From Flexithrix dorotheae DSM 6795 (GTDB taxonomy: Bacteria; Bacteroidota; Bacteroidia; Cytophagales; Flammeovirgaceae), in assembly GCF_000379765.1 (NCBI RefSeq), contig NZ_KB903430.1:778945-842944 (forward strand): DNA of 64,000 nt, given 5' to 3'. Positions 17,634 through 26,365 of this stretch are shown in pieces; the first letter of the stretch is position 1, and the number at the start of each line of letters is the position of its first letter. The notes beneath the pieces are model-generated. The model ran no database searches. It was given only the letters and a program-made list of their open reading frames with translations, and was not told the DNA's origin. A program made the translations under genes and the position numbers.

Positions 17634-20444
17634 TCAATGTGCTTCGAGCCAGTTATTCCCAGTTCCTACTTCTACCACCAAAGGCACCTCAATTTCCAGC
17701 GCTTTTGTCATCAATTCCGGAATTTTCGTTTTCAATAATTCCAATTCACTATTATGCGCATCGAACACCAATTCATCGTGTACCTGCATAATCATTTTGG
17801 ATTTCAGGTTCTCTTTTTCCATCCAATCGTGAATATTGATCATGGCCAGTTTAATCATATCTGCAGCACTACCCTGTATTGGTGCATTAATCGCGTTTCT
17901 TTCAGCAAATCCTCTTTGGGTGAAATTCCTTGAATTGATATCTCTCAAATATCTTCTTCTCCCCAGAATAGTTTCTACATATTCATTTTCCCGGGCGAAA
18001 TTAATTACTTCATCCATGTATTTTTTGATCGCAGAAAACTCTTCAAAATAGGCATCGATAATGGCAGAGGCTTCTTTTCTGGGAATATTTAACCGCTGAG
18101 ATAATCCAAAGGCTGAAATGCCATAAATAATCCCGAAGTTGGCTGTTTTCGCCTTCCTCCTCATTTCACTATCAACTTCTTCAAGGGCTACCTTATTCAG
18201 TTTACTCGCTGTGATGGCATGAATATCTTTCCCTTCTCTAAAAGCCTGTATCATCACTTCATCTTTGCTAAAAGCGGCCATTATCCTTAATTCTATCTGG
18301 GAATAATCCGCAGCTAAAAGGGTAAAATCATCTCCTCTCGGTACAAATGCTTTTCTTATTTCCCTGCCTCTATCCGTTCTAATCGGGATATTTTGCAAAT
18401 TAGGATTGGTAGAACTTAACCTACCAGTAGCTGCCACTGCCTGATTATAAGAGGTATGAATCAATCCATCTTTGGCACTAATCATTTCCGGCAGCGCATC
18501 TACATAAGTGGATTTTAATTTTTGCAACTGCCTGTAATCCAATATATCCTGTACAATTTTATGGTCATTCGCCAAAGTCACCAGAATTTCTTCACCAGTA
18601 GCATATTGACCAGATTTTGTTTTCTTGGGCTTTTCTATCAATTTGAGTTTATCGAATAGAATTTCTCCCAATTGTTTTGGTGAAGCCACATTAAATTCCT
18701 GACCGGCTTGTTCAAATATTCCCTTTTCCAGCGTAATCACATCGGCCTGAATTTCTTGGGAAAATGCATTTAAGGCCGCTTTGTCTATTTTTACACCATT
18801 TTCTTCAATCCTTGCCAATACATTCACCAAAGGATTCTCCACTTCTTCAAATAACTTCCTGACCTTTTTCTCATCCAGGATAGGATCGAAATAATGCTTG
18901 AGTTGCAAAGTAATATCAGCATCTTCCCCGGCATATTGGCAAACTTCAAGTGGGTTGGCATCCCGCATATTCCCTTGTTTTTTGCCTTTTTTACCAATAA
19001 GGGTTTCAATAGAAACAGGTGTATAATTCAAATAAGACTCTGCCAACACATCCATATTATGCCGCATGTCAGGCTCAATCAGGTAATGCGCAAGCATGGT
19101 ATCAAATATTTTCCCTTTCAGATTAACGCCATAACTATCCAGCACAATTCTGTCATACTTCACATTTTGCCCAATTTTGGTAATCTTCTCATTTTCAAAA
19201 ACCGGTTTGAAAATATCTACAATCTTTTGGGCCTCCGTTTTATCTGCAGGGACAGGAATATAATAAGCTTCAGAGGGGACATATGAAAAGGAAATACCTA
19301 CAAGTTCCGCTTCATATGGATCAACTGAAGTGGTTTCTGTATCAAAACAAAACTCTTTTTGAATGCTTAAAAAATGAACCAGTTCTTGTTGTAATTTTTC
19401 AGTATCTACTAATCTGTAATCATGTTCAGTAGTGTCAATTGTCAGCTTTTCAGCGGGAATGGCTGGAGCTTCCTCTTTATCTGCAGAAGTAGCAGGCGTA
19501 TCACCGAATAAAGCAGTTTGAGTTCCTGCCCCGGTTGCTACCTTTTTGGTCGCTTTTTTTGTTTTAGTTTCCTCACCAAAAATTCTCCTGGAAAGGGTTT
19601 TGAACTCCAACTCATCAAATAAAGCTTTTACTGCTTCTTGGTTAAAGCCCGAATATGCCAATTCTTCAATATTACATTCTACCGGCACTTCGGTATTTAT
19701 GGTAGCCAGTCGTTTGGAAAGAATAGCCTGCTCGGCATTTTCAATTACCCTTTCCTTTTGTTTACCTTTCAATTTATCTGCATTGGCAATAATGCCTTCT
19801 ACCGTATCATATTCGGCTAATAATTTTTGTGCTGTTTTTGGCCCGATTCCTGGAATTCCAGGGATATTATCCACCGCATCTCCTTGTAAGCCCAACATAT
19901 CAATTACCTGATCAATTCGCTTGATGTTCCATTTCGCCAATACTTCAGGTATGCCCATTACATCTACACCATTCCCCATAAAAGCCGGTTTATACAAATA
20001 AACATGCTCAGTAACCAATTGCCCGTAATCTTTATCAGGAGTCATCATAAAAACCTCCATTTCCTCAGAACCACACTTTTTGGCAATGGTGCCAATCACA
20101 TCATCTGCTTCAAAACCTTCTTTTTCAAGTATGGGGATTTGAAAAGCTTGTACCAGTTTTTTTACATAGGGAATAGCTACAGTAATATCTTCGGGCTGAG
20201 CTTCCCTTTGCGCCTTGTATTCCGGAAACTCCACATGCCTGAAAGTAGGACCTGGCAAATCAAAGGCAACACCTAAATGGGTTGGTTTTTCCTTCCTGAT
20301 AATTTCCCAAAGCGTATTGGTAAAACCCAAAACCGCCCCAGTATTCATTCCTGCAGAGTTAATTCTTGGGTTTTTACTAAAAGCAAAATGCGCACGGTAA
20401 ATAAGCGCCATGGCATCCAAAAGGAAAAGTTTTTGAGAAGGCAT
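17634..20444 (-). CDS. polA: DNA polymerase I
   Basis: All three domains are present in 936 residues. The 5'-3' exonuclease occupies about 1-290 (LFLLDAMALIYRAHFAF; GLQGDAVDNIPGIPGIG helix-hairpin-helix). The 3'-5' exonuclease follows at about 340-530 with intact catalytic motifs (FDTETTSVDP; QNVKYDRIVLD; YAGEDADIT). The polymerase A domain lies at about 560-936 (ADYSQIELRIMAAFS; RRKAKTANFGIIYG; MQVHDELVFDA). The enzyme fills gaps and removes RNA primers. A low-complexity lysine/threonine/alanine linker separates the first two domains. It is a single gene, divergent from dgoK. Confidence 0.97.
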   Translation of the reverse strand: MPSQKLFLLDAMALIYRAHFAFSKNPRINSAGMNTGAVLGFTNTLWEIIRKEKPTHLGVAFDLPGPTFRHVEFPEYKAQREAQPEDITVAIPYVKKLVQAFQIPILEKEGFEADDVIGTIAKKCGSEEMEVFMMTPDKDYGQLVTEHVYLYKPAFMGNGVDVMGIPEVLAKWNIKRIDQVIDMLGLQGDAVDNIPGIPGIGPKTAQKLLAEYDTVEGIIANADKLKGKQKERVIENAEQAILSKRLATINTEVPVECNIEELAYSGFNQEAVKALFDELEFKTLSRRIFGEETKTKKATKKVATGAGTQTALFGDTPATSADKEEAPAIPAEKLTIDTTEHDYRLVDTEKLQQELVHFLSIQKEFCFDTETTSVDPYEAELVGISFSYVPSEAYYIPVPADKTEAQKIVDIFKPVFENEKITKIGQNVKYDRIVLDSYGVNLKGKIFDTMLAHYLIEPDMRHNMDVLAESYLNYTPVSIETLIGKKGKKQGNMRDANPLEVCQYAGEDADITLQLKHYFDPILDEKKVRKLFEEVENPLVNVLARIEENGVKIDKAALNAFSQEIQADVITLEKGIFEQAGQEFNVASPKQLGEILFDKLKLIEKPKKTKSGQYATGEEILVTLANDHKIVQDILDYRQLQKLKSTYVDALPEMISAKDGLIHTSYNQAVAATGRLSSTNPNLQNIPIRTDRGREIRKAFVPRGDDFTLLAADYSQIELRIMAAFSKDEVMIQAFREGKDIHAITASKLNKVALEEVDSEMRRKAKTANFGIIYGISAFGLSQRLNIPRKEASAIIDAYFEEFSAIKKYMDEVINFARENEYVETILGRRRYLRDINSRNFTQRGFAERNAINAPIQGSAADMIKLAMINIHDWMEKENLKSKMIMQVHDELVFDAHNSELELLKTKIPELMTKALEIEVPLVVEVGTGNNWLEAH

Positions 20445-20486
20445 AAAATCTATTTCTTAATTTGTGACTAGATTTGAAAAAAATGA

Positions 20487-20520
20487 TTTGTAAAGCTAAA
20501 AAATAAGCCTATATCTTTTG
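20487..20520 (+). promoter_or_regulatory. Possible dgoK promoter
   Basis: TTTG at 20487-20490 and TATCTTTTG at 20512-20520 approximate the Bacteroidota promoter with 21 nt between them. The position would leave almost no 5' leader before the ATG at 20529, so this is tentative. Confidence 0.25.
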
Positions 20521-20528
20521 GGATAAAT

Positions 20529-21515
20529 ATGAATAAATTCATTTTAAGTTGCGATTGGGGCACCTCCAATTTCCGATTGAGGTTATGGAATAATGAGGCC
20601 AATGCTGTAGAGGGAGAATTTAAAAGTGATAATGGTATTCACAAAATATCTTCTCAAATAAATGAAGGGGATAATTCCGCAACAAACAGGACAATATACT
20701 TTAAAGAATATTTGAAAACAGCATTAGGCAACCTTTCTGAATCAACGGGGCAAAATATTGATCATATTCCCATTATTGCCTCCGGAATGATTTCTTCCTC
20801 CATCGGAATGAAAGAGTTGCCATATTCCACCTTACCCTTCGATATTTCTGGTAAGTCTTTGGAAAATCATTTCATTCAGGCAGATACTGATTTTCCTCAC
20901 GATTTACTGATCATTTCCGGAGTATGTAATACCAATGATGTAATGCGTGGTGAAGAAACTGAATTAGTTGGCATAGCCACAACCTTAAAAAGTGAGTTAG
21001 AAAATTTGGTTTTCATAATGCCCGGAACTCACTCCAAGCATATTTATGTAAATAACGGAAAGGTAGTTGATTTTCAGACTTTCATGACCGGGGAAGTTTT
21101 TGCGCTCCTTACTCAAAATAGTATTTTAAAGAACTCTATCTCCCCTACTGATAATCAACCTATAGAAAGTTATAAAAATCACTTTATTGACGGGTTGTCT
21201 CAATCATTGGAGAAACCGATATTACAAAGTTTATTTTCAGTAAGAACCAACCAATTATTTAAAAGGAAAAATCTTACCGAAAATTATTTTTACCTTAGCG
21301 GAATTTTAATTGGCTCAGAACTAAAGGCGATTAAATCCACAACATCGCAAAAAGTTATTTTTTGCTGTAATGGTAAAATGAAGGCGCTCTATAAATTTGG
21401 GGCAGAAAAGTTAGGTTTAACAGACTCATCCGTATTTTTATCAGCACAAGAAATGGATTTGGCAGCCTGTAGAGGACAATATACAATTTACCAAAAAATC
21501 ATTGCTAAAGCATGA
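20529..21515 (+). CDS. dgoK: 2-dehydro-3-deoxygalactonokinase
   Basis: The 328-residue protein starts with the DgoK phosphate-binding signature CDWGTSNFRLRLW and contains MRGEETELVGI and FIMPGTHSKHIYV, segments typical of the DgoK family. It phosphorylates 2-dehydro-3-deoxy-D-galactonate to the 6-phosphate in the galactose De Ley-Doudoroff route. The stop overlaps the next gene (ATGA), so it is cotranscribed and probably translationally coupled to the aldolase. No galactonate dehydratase or transporter is in the window, so the substrate must come from elsewhere. Confidence 0.9.
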   Translation: MNKFILSCDWGTSNFRLRLWNNEANAVEGEFKSDNGIHKISSQINEGDNSATNRTIYFKEYLKTALGNLSESTGQNIDHIPIIASGMISSSIGMKELPYSTLPFDISGKSLENHFIQADTDFPHDLLIISGVCNTNDVMRGEETELVGIATTLKSELENLVFIMPGTHSKHIYVNNGKVVDFQTFMTGEVFALLTQNSILKNSISPTDNQPIESYKNHFIDGLSQSLEKPILQSLFSVRTNQLFKRKNLTENYFYLSGILIGSELKAIKSTTSQKVIFCCNGKMKALYKFGAEKLGLTDSSVFLSAQEMDLAACRGQYTIYQKIIAKA

Positions 21516-22168
21516 AAGAACATGAATTTTCATGGGAGTTATTCGAAAAACTACCCATTATCGGAATTCTCAGAAATTACACAAGGGACGAAATAAATAA
21601 TATTTTACCAGTCTACCAAGAGGCAGGTTTTTTCAATATTGAAATTACCATGAATACTCCTGGAGCGGTTGAACTGATCAGGCATGCATCCAAAAATTAC
21701 GGTGGTGTTTTAAATGTGGGGGCAGGCACAGTTTGTAATACCAAGGAACTAGAATCTGCTTTAAAAGCCGGAGCCCAGTTTATCGTTTCCCCAGTGGTAG
21801 ACGAAGACTTAATTCAGGATTGTGTAGAGAGAAAAATTCCCGTTTTTCCTGGAGCATTTACCCCTACCGAAATTTATCAGGCCTGGACCTTTGGAGCATC
21901 CATGGTAAAGGTTTTTCCGGCAACCAAGCTTGGTTTAACTTATATCAAAGAAGTTAAAGCTCCTTTAGACCAAATAAAACTATTGCCTACCGGTGGAGTA
22001 AACCTGGATAACTTCATCGAATTCCTTGAAGCCGGTTCAAGCGGCCTGGGTATGGGTGGCCAGCTTTTCAAAAAAGAATTTATCCAAAAAAATGACTGGG
22101 ATGGTTTGAAAAACTACTTGCAACAATTCGTAGCTATTTATAGTGACTACAAAAGTCAGCAAAAATAA
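21512..22168 (+). CDS. dgoA: 2-dehydro-3-deoxy-6-phosphogalactonate aldolase (KDPG-aldolase family)
   Basis: This class I aldolase of 218 residues has the catalytic region NIEITMNTPGA near residue 43 and the Schiff-base lysine in MVKVFPATKLG. Where Eda-type enzymes have Arg after the Glu-x-Thr motif, this one has Asn, as in E. coli DgoA (IEIPLN). With the overlapping dgoK this supports KDPGal cleavage to pyruvate and glyceraldehyde-3-phosphate. The window has a second family member at 48192, which keeps the Arg. Eda-type activity is not excluded. Confidence 0.82.
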   Translation: MKEHEFSWELFEKLPIIGILRNYTRDEINNILPVYQEAGFFNIEITMNTPGAVELIRHASKNYGGVLNVGAGTVCNTKELESALKAGAQFIVSPVVDEDLIQDCVERKIPVFPGAFTPTEIYQAWTFGASMVKVFPATKLGLTYIKEVKAPLDQIKLLPTGGVNLDNFIEFLEAGSSGLGMGGQLFKKEFIQKNDWDGLKNYLQQFVAIYSDYKSQQK

Positions 22169-22191
22169 ATTGAATTTTTTCTGGCATTCTT

Positions 22192-22250
22192 AAGTTTATG
22201 GAGGAGCAAATGTTTAATTTTCATATTTTAATTACCTCCACCATAAACTT
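22192..22250. repeat. Imperfect inverted repeat between dgoA and the oxidoreductase gene
   Basis: AAGTTTATGGAGG (22192-22204) pairs with CCTCCACCATAAACTT (22235-22250) apart from a 3-nt bulge. It lies in the 97-bp gap before the next gene and has no T-run. An operator or mRNA hairpin are both possible. Confidence 0.45.
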
Positions 22251-22265
22251 TCCCACGCTTCAAAT

Positions 22266-23597
22266 ATGCATATTGTAATTATTGGAAATGGAATATCAGG
22301 GATTACTGCTGCCAGACATATCAGAAAAAACAGTGATCATAAGCTTACCGTAATTTCTGCAGAAACCGACCATTTTTTTTCGCGTACGGCCCTGATGTAC
22401 ATTTATATGGGGCATATGAAATATGAGCATACCAAGCCTTATGAAGATTGGTTTTGGGAGAAAAACCGGATCAATCTGCTCAAAAAGTATGTTGAAAAAG
22501 TGGATACTCAAAACAATCAATTGCAATTTTCAGATGGAGGTCAGCTGACTTATGATAAATTGGTTCTGGCCTGTGGTTCCAAACCCAATAAGTTCGGTTG
22601 GCCAGGGCAGGATTTAAAGGGTGTTCAGGGCATGTACAGCTTTCAGGATCTTGAAGGAATGGAAAAATATTCGGACGGGTTAAAAAGAGCTGTGGTGGTT
22701 GGAGGGGGACTAATAGGGATTGAAATGGCCGAAATGTTCCATTCACGAAAAATTCCTGTAACATTTTTGGTTCGTGAAGAAAGCTTTTGGAATAATATAC
22801 TTCCAAAGGGGGAATCCAATTTGGTGAACAGGGAGATTTTAAGAAACCATATTGACCTTAAGCTTAAAACTGAACTGAAAGAAATACTACCTGATGAAAA
22901 TGGAAAAGTAAGAGCAGTAATAACAAACACCGGTGAGGAAATAGCCTGTCAATTTGTGGGGTTAACAGCCGGAGTTTCCCCCAATATATCTTTTCTTAAA
23001 GATTCTGGAATTGAAACTGACCGTGGAATTTTAGTTAATCATTATTTTGAAACCAATACAGATAATGTTTACGCCATAGGGGATTGTGCCCAGTTTAAAG
23101 AGCCTCTCCCCGAGAGAAGACCAATAGAGCAGGTTTGGTACACGGGAAGAATGCATGGTGAAACTCTTGCTCAAACCTTAACAGGAAAAAGAATTCCTTA
23201 CACTCCTGGTCCCTGGTTCAACTCTGCCAAATTTTTTGACATAGAATACCAAACTTATGGCACAGTAAAAGCTGAAATTCCCAAAGACCAGGAATCTTTT
23301 TATTGGGAACATGCTGATGGCAACAAATGTATCCACTTTGTCTTTAATAAAGCCGATTCAAAAGTGGTAGGTATAAATCTTTTTGGAATTAGACATCGCC
23401 ATGAGGTTTGGGATAAATGGCTAAGGGCAGGAAAAACGATTGGGGAAGTTTTAGCTAATTTAAAGGAAGCCAACTTCGATCCTGAATTCTTTAAGACTTA
23501 TGAAAACCAAATTGTGGAACATTTCAATAAAAAGTATCCTGACCAGGCTGTCCGGATAAACGGGAAGAAAAGACTATTAGAATACTTTGGTTTGTAA
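22266..23597 (+). CDS. NAD(P)/FAD-dependent oxidoreductase
   Basis: The 443-residue product has an N-terminal FAD dinucleotide fold (IIGNGISGITAARHI), the second NAD(P)-binding fold (VVGGGLIGIEMAEMF near residue 145) and the C-terminal FAD motif VYAIGDCAQF. This is the fold of rubredoxin/ferredoxin or nitrite reductase-type pyridine nucleotide-disulfide family reductases; no redox-active CxxxxC is seen, so it is not a disulfide reductase. The C-terminal domain (FGIRHRHEVWDKWL onward) is unfamiliar. The electron acceptor is unknown. It lies 97 bp behind dgoA and may be separate. Confidence 0.85.
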   Translation: MHIVIIGNGISGITAARHIRKNSDHKLTVISAETDHFFSRTALMYIYMGHMKYEHTKPYEDWFWEKNRINLLKKYVEKVDTQNNQLQFSDGGQLTYDKLVLACGSKPNKFGWPGQDLKGVQGMYSFQDLEGMEKYSDGLKRAVVVGGGLIGIEMAEMFHSRKIPVTFLVREESFWNNILPKGESNLVNREILRNHIDLKLKTELKEILPDENGKVRAVITNTGEEIACQFVGLTAGVSPNISFLKDSGIETDRGILVNHYFETNTDNVYAIGDCAQFKEPLPERRPIEQVWYTGRMHGETLAQTLTGKRIPYTPGPWFNSAKFFDIEYQTYGTVKAEIPKDQESFYWEHADGNKCIHFVFNKADSKVVGINLFGIRHRHEVWDKWLRAGKTIGEVLANLKEANFDPEFFKTYENQIVEHFNKKYPDQAVRINGKKRLLEYFGL

Positions 23598-23612
23598 TAT
23601 TTTTCCAGGCAC

Positions 23613-23650
23613 AAAAAAACCCATTCCAAATCAATTAGAATGGGTTTGAG
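23613..23650 (-). terminator. Terminator for the siaBC-like genes
   Basis: AAACCCATTC (23617-23626) and GAATGGGTTT (23638-23647) form a 10-bp stem. On the minus strand it runs into seven T residues, right after the siaC-like stop. It may also end the convergent oxidoreductase transcript. Confidence 0.85.
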
Positions 23651-23666
23651 AATAATTTTGTCTTAA

Positions 23667-24068
23667 TTAGTAAGCAATAAGCTGAATATCAAGTCCAGTA
23701 TCCTCTCTGAAATCTTCTGCTTCCTCGATGTTATCTTCATCATCTTCAGGGTGATACCAGTTCACGGTAACGTCTTTTCCTTCCTCCTCAACACTCTTCA
23801 AGAACTTCAATAAATCCAGGATACCTTTTGAAGAACTTGTATTGAAATAAGTTAATTTTAATTCAAAAACAATTGGTTTTTCAGTCTTAGCATATGATTT
23901 TAACCAGTTAAGAAGTTTTTCATAAAACTCCCAGGTATCCTCCAGATATGATTCTCCTTCAAGAACGCATACACCGGTTTCAGCATTAAAATTCACATGA
24001 GGAGTAAAAAATGTCCCTTTCTCGCCTTCAATTGACAGGTTCTCTAATGATGTTACTTGTGTTTCCAT
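23667..24068 (-). CDS. SiaC-family regulatory phosphoprotein (DUF1987)
   Basis: The 133-residue protein matches the SiaC/DUF1987 style: a small acidic alpha/beta protein with GVCVLEGESYLEDTWEFYEKLLNWL and the motif LKLTYFNTSSSKGILDLLKF. In Pseudomonas aeruginosa SiaC is phosphorylated on a threonine by SiaB and, when unphosphorylated, activates a diguanylate cyclase. The FNTSSS stretch holds the candidate phospho-site. It follows the siaB-like gene with a 29-bp gap, so the two are an operon. No SiaA-like phosphatase or GGDEF protein is nearby. Confidence 0.85.
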   Translation of the reverse strand: METQVTSLENLSIEGEKGTFFTPHVNFNAETGVCVLEGESYLEDTWEFYEKLLNWLKSYAKTEKPIVFELKLTYFNTSSSKGILDLLKFLKSVEEEGKDVTVNWYHPEDDEDNIEEAEDFREDTGLDIQLIAY

Positions 24069-24097
24069 GAATTATAAATTTTAATTTTTTTGAATTC

Positions 24098-24640
24098 TTA
24101 TTTTGTAATTTTTACCGATAATGAAAAGAACGAAACTTCATCATTTACATTATGTACTTCCAATTCCAACGGGCTATCCGAGGTAATTGCGACATGAATT
24201 AAACCTATTCCGGCTCCTTTACTTCTTTCTTTTTGTGGTCTGTTTCTTTGCTCTCTTTTATATTTTCTTAACTCATCCCTTGAAAGTGAGTTAATGGTAT
24301 CGCAACTTTCTACCAATTCCTCTACAAATTCTGTTTTCACCAAATTCCCACAAGAGAAAATATAATTATCATCAGTTTCTGTTACCAGGAGCATTCCCAC
24401 ACTATCCCTTCTATCTGAAAAACTAACTTTTTCGGCAGAATAGTATAAAATGTTTTGTGCAAGCTCCATAAACACTGAAAATACTTTTCTACTTGCGGTT
24501 GGATTTTCGGCTAACTTCTCCCTAATATCCGAACTTATTTCAGCCATAATCACTGGAGTAACAGGGCCTTTGTAGGAAATGACAATACTTTCCTGATGGA
24601 TAAGGGAATAATACTCAAACAAACTGAATTTTCTACTCAT
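24098..24640 (-). CDS. SiaB-family protein kinase (DUF6272)
   Basis: The 180-residue protein begins with FSLFEYYSLIHQESIVISYKG and has GHKL-type ATP-binding elements: FMELAQNILYYSAE (N-box) and KGAGIGLIHVAI (G-box). This pattern is that of SiaB kinases, relatives of anti-sigma-factor kinases, which phosphorylate the partner SiaC. It is the first gene of a two-gene operon with the SiaC-like gene. The output is unknown, since the P. aeruginosa partners SiaA and SiaD are absent from this window. Confidence 0.83.
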   Translation of the reverse strand: MSRKFSLFEYYSLIHQESIVISYKGPVTPVIMAEISSDIREKLAENPTASRKVFSVFMELAQNILYYSAEKVSFSDRRDSVGMLLVTETDDNYIFSCGNLVKTEFVEELVESCDTINSLSRDELRKYKREQRNRPQKERSKGAGIGLIHVAITSDSPLELEVHNVNDEVSFFSLSVKITK

Positions 24641-24814
24641 CTTTAATTTATTGGTCTATTCCTTTTTGGATTGAATTGAATTTAATTTTGTTTTACTTAA
24701 ACTCTTTGTTGTCTTTTTTATTTTTCTTATTCTTAAACGGCCTTAAATTATTTTATTTTTTTATAAGGCTATTATTATGATTTTCATCTAGTTAGCATAT
24801 CGCTTTCAATAAAT

Positions 24815-25636
24815 ATGCGCTCAGGAAATATTTCTAAACTTTTAAATTTTAAAATGATTTTTGGAATAATCATCTCACTTATTAGTGTTTATATTTTAGT
24901 TTGTTTTGTATATTTCCTCATCCAGGATCGTATCATTTTTTTACCAGAAAAACTTGCTCCAGACTTTAAATACACCTTCAATTTCCCTTTCGAAGAACTT
25001 CATCTTGAGAGTAATGAAGGCGCTGTAATTAATGTGTTACATGCTAAAACCAACCAGCCCAAAGGAGTAATATTATATTTTCATGGCAATGCCGGTAGTC
25101 TGGAAAGATGGGGAGAATTAATTGAGGATTTTTTACCTTTTGGCTATGATGTATTCATGCCCGACTACAGGACCTATGGAAAAAGCACAGGAAAACTTAC
25201 AGAGGAGAATCTGCATCTCGATGCTAAAATGTGTTATGAGTATCTTTCCCAAAAGTATGATAATATAATCATTTATGGGAGATCGCTGGGTTCTGGCCTG
25301 GCTTGCAAACTTGCCTCTGAAGTAAAGTCAAAATTAGTGGTGTTAGAAACTCCTTATTACAACATTCATGATGTGGCACAGTATTACACTCCTTTTCTTC
25401 CTTCCAAACTGCTGCTGAAGTTTAGGTTTAGGAATGACATTTATCTTGAAAAGATCAGCGTTCCGGTTTATATTTTCCATGGCACAAGTGACAAAATTAT
25501 TCCCTATACTTCTGCTGTAAAGCTATCACATAAGCTCAGGGAAAATGGAGAATTTGTTACCATTCCTGGTGGTAAGCACAACAATCTGGCAGAGTTTGAA
25601 CAATTTAACAGGAAACTTCAAGAAATTTTAAATTGA
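24815..25636 (+). CDS. Membrane-anchored alpha/beta hydrolase
   Basis: An N-terminal transmembrane helix (about residues 15-36) is followed by an alpha/beta-hydrolase domain with an oxyanion region YFHGNAGSLERW, the nucleophile elbow YGRSLGSG (Ser157), FHGTSDKIIP with the acid, and GGKHNN with the histidine. This is the ABHD13/17-like family of serine hydrolases; substrates are unknown. An alternative in-frame Met is at residue 14. The next gene begins 12 bp after its stop. Confidence 0.85.
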   Translation: MRSGNISKLLNFKMIFGIIISLISVYILVCFVYFLIQDRIIFLPEKLAPDFKYTFNFPFEELHLESNEGAVINVLHAKTNQPKGVILYFHGNAGSLERWGELIEDFLPFGYDVFMPDYRTYGKSTGKLTEENLHLDAKMCYEYLSQKYDNIIIYGRSLGSGLACKLASEVKSKLVVLETPYYNIHDVAQYYTPFLPSKLLLKFRFRNDIYLEKISVPVYIFHGTSDKIIPYTSAVKLSHKLRENGEFVTIPGGKHNNLAEFEQFNRKLQEILN

Positions 25637-25647
25637 TTTTCCATAAC

Positions 25648-26280
25648 ATGTCTGAGATTTTAAAAAATTACTGGCTGGAAATTCAGCATAAAATTTTTTC
25701 ATCGGAAATTAAAAGTGATGAAGTTTTTAAGATTGTATTAAAAAAGCTCCTTGAAAAAAACAGGTTTTATCACAACCAAAGCCATATTGAAGATATGTTG
25801 GGAAAAGAGCGAACAATTGAAAGGTATCTTTCAAACCCTCTTGTTTTTAAATTGTCCATCTGGTTTCACGATATTATTTATAATCCGCTAAAATCTGATA
25901 ATGAAGAGAAAAGTGCAGATTTGGCTATGGAATTGTTAAAAGAGTCTCTTATACCAATGACAGACTTAAAATTAATTGACCAATTCATTATGGCTACGCA
26001 TAAGCATCAATTAATTTTCCCTCACCCCGATTTACCTTATTTTCTCGACCTCGATTTATCTATTTTGGGTTCACCAACTGAAAATTATAAAATTTATATG
26101 GCCCAAATAAGGAAAGAATATCGCCATGTTCCTGGTTTTTTATATAAAAAAGGAAGAAAGAAGGTTTTAAAATCTTTTTTGGAAAAAGAAGAAATATACT
26201 TTTCAGGGTATTTTAAAAACCTTTATGAGGAAAAAGCCAGAGAAAACCTGAAATTTGAAATTCAATTTTTATCGAATTAA
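25648..26280 (+). CDS. Predicted HD-type metal-dependent phosphohydrolase (COG4339-like)
   Basis: I use the ATG at 25648; the frame extends 15 bp upstream only to a TTG. The 210-residue helical protein shows RFYHNQSHIEDML, IWFHDIIYNPLKSDNEEKSA, ATHKHQ and FLDLDLSILG. These are the spaced His/Asp positions of the COG4339 HD superfamily, often annotated as N-methyl-D-aspartate receptor NMDAR2C-like. The activity is unknown. The gene lies directly after the hydrolase gene, so they are probably cotranscribed. Confidence 0.8.
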   Translation: MSEILKNYWLEIQHKIFSSEIKSDEVFKIVLKKLLEKNRFYHNQSHIEDMLGKERTIERYLSNPLVFKLSIWFHDIIYNPLKSDNEEKSADLAMELLKESLIPMTDLKLIDQFIMATHKHQLIFPHPDLPYFLDLDLSILGSPTENYKIYMAQIRKEYRHVPGFLYKKGRKKVLKSFLEKEEIYFSGYFKNLYEEKARENLKFEIQFLSN

Positions 26281-26365
26281 GGACCAGTACTATTTTAATA
26301 TTAAGATGAAGTTATTCTAAATAAATTAGTGCTGACATTTAATTAAATTATTCACAAGCATAGCT

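Noticed and set aside
18894-19286. 130-residue plus-strand ORF over polA
   Set aside because: Antisense to the intact 3'-5' exonuclease region of DNA polymerase I.
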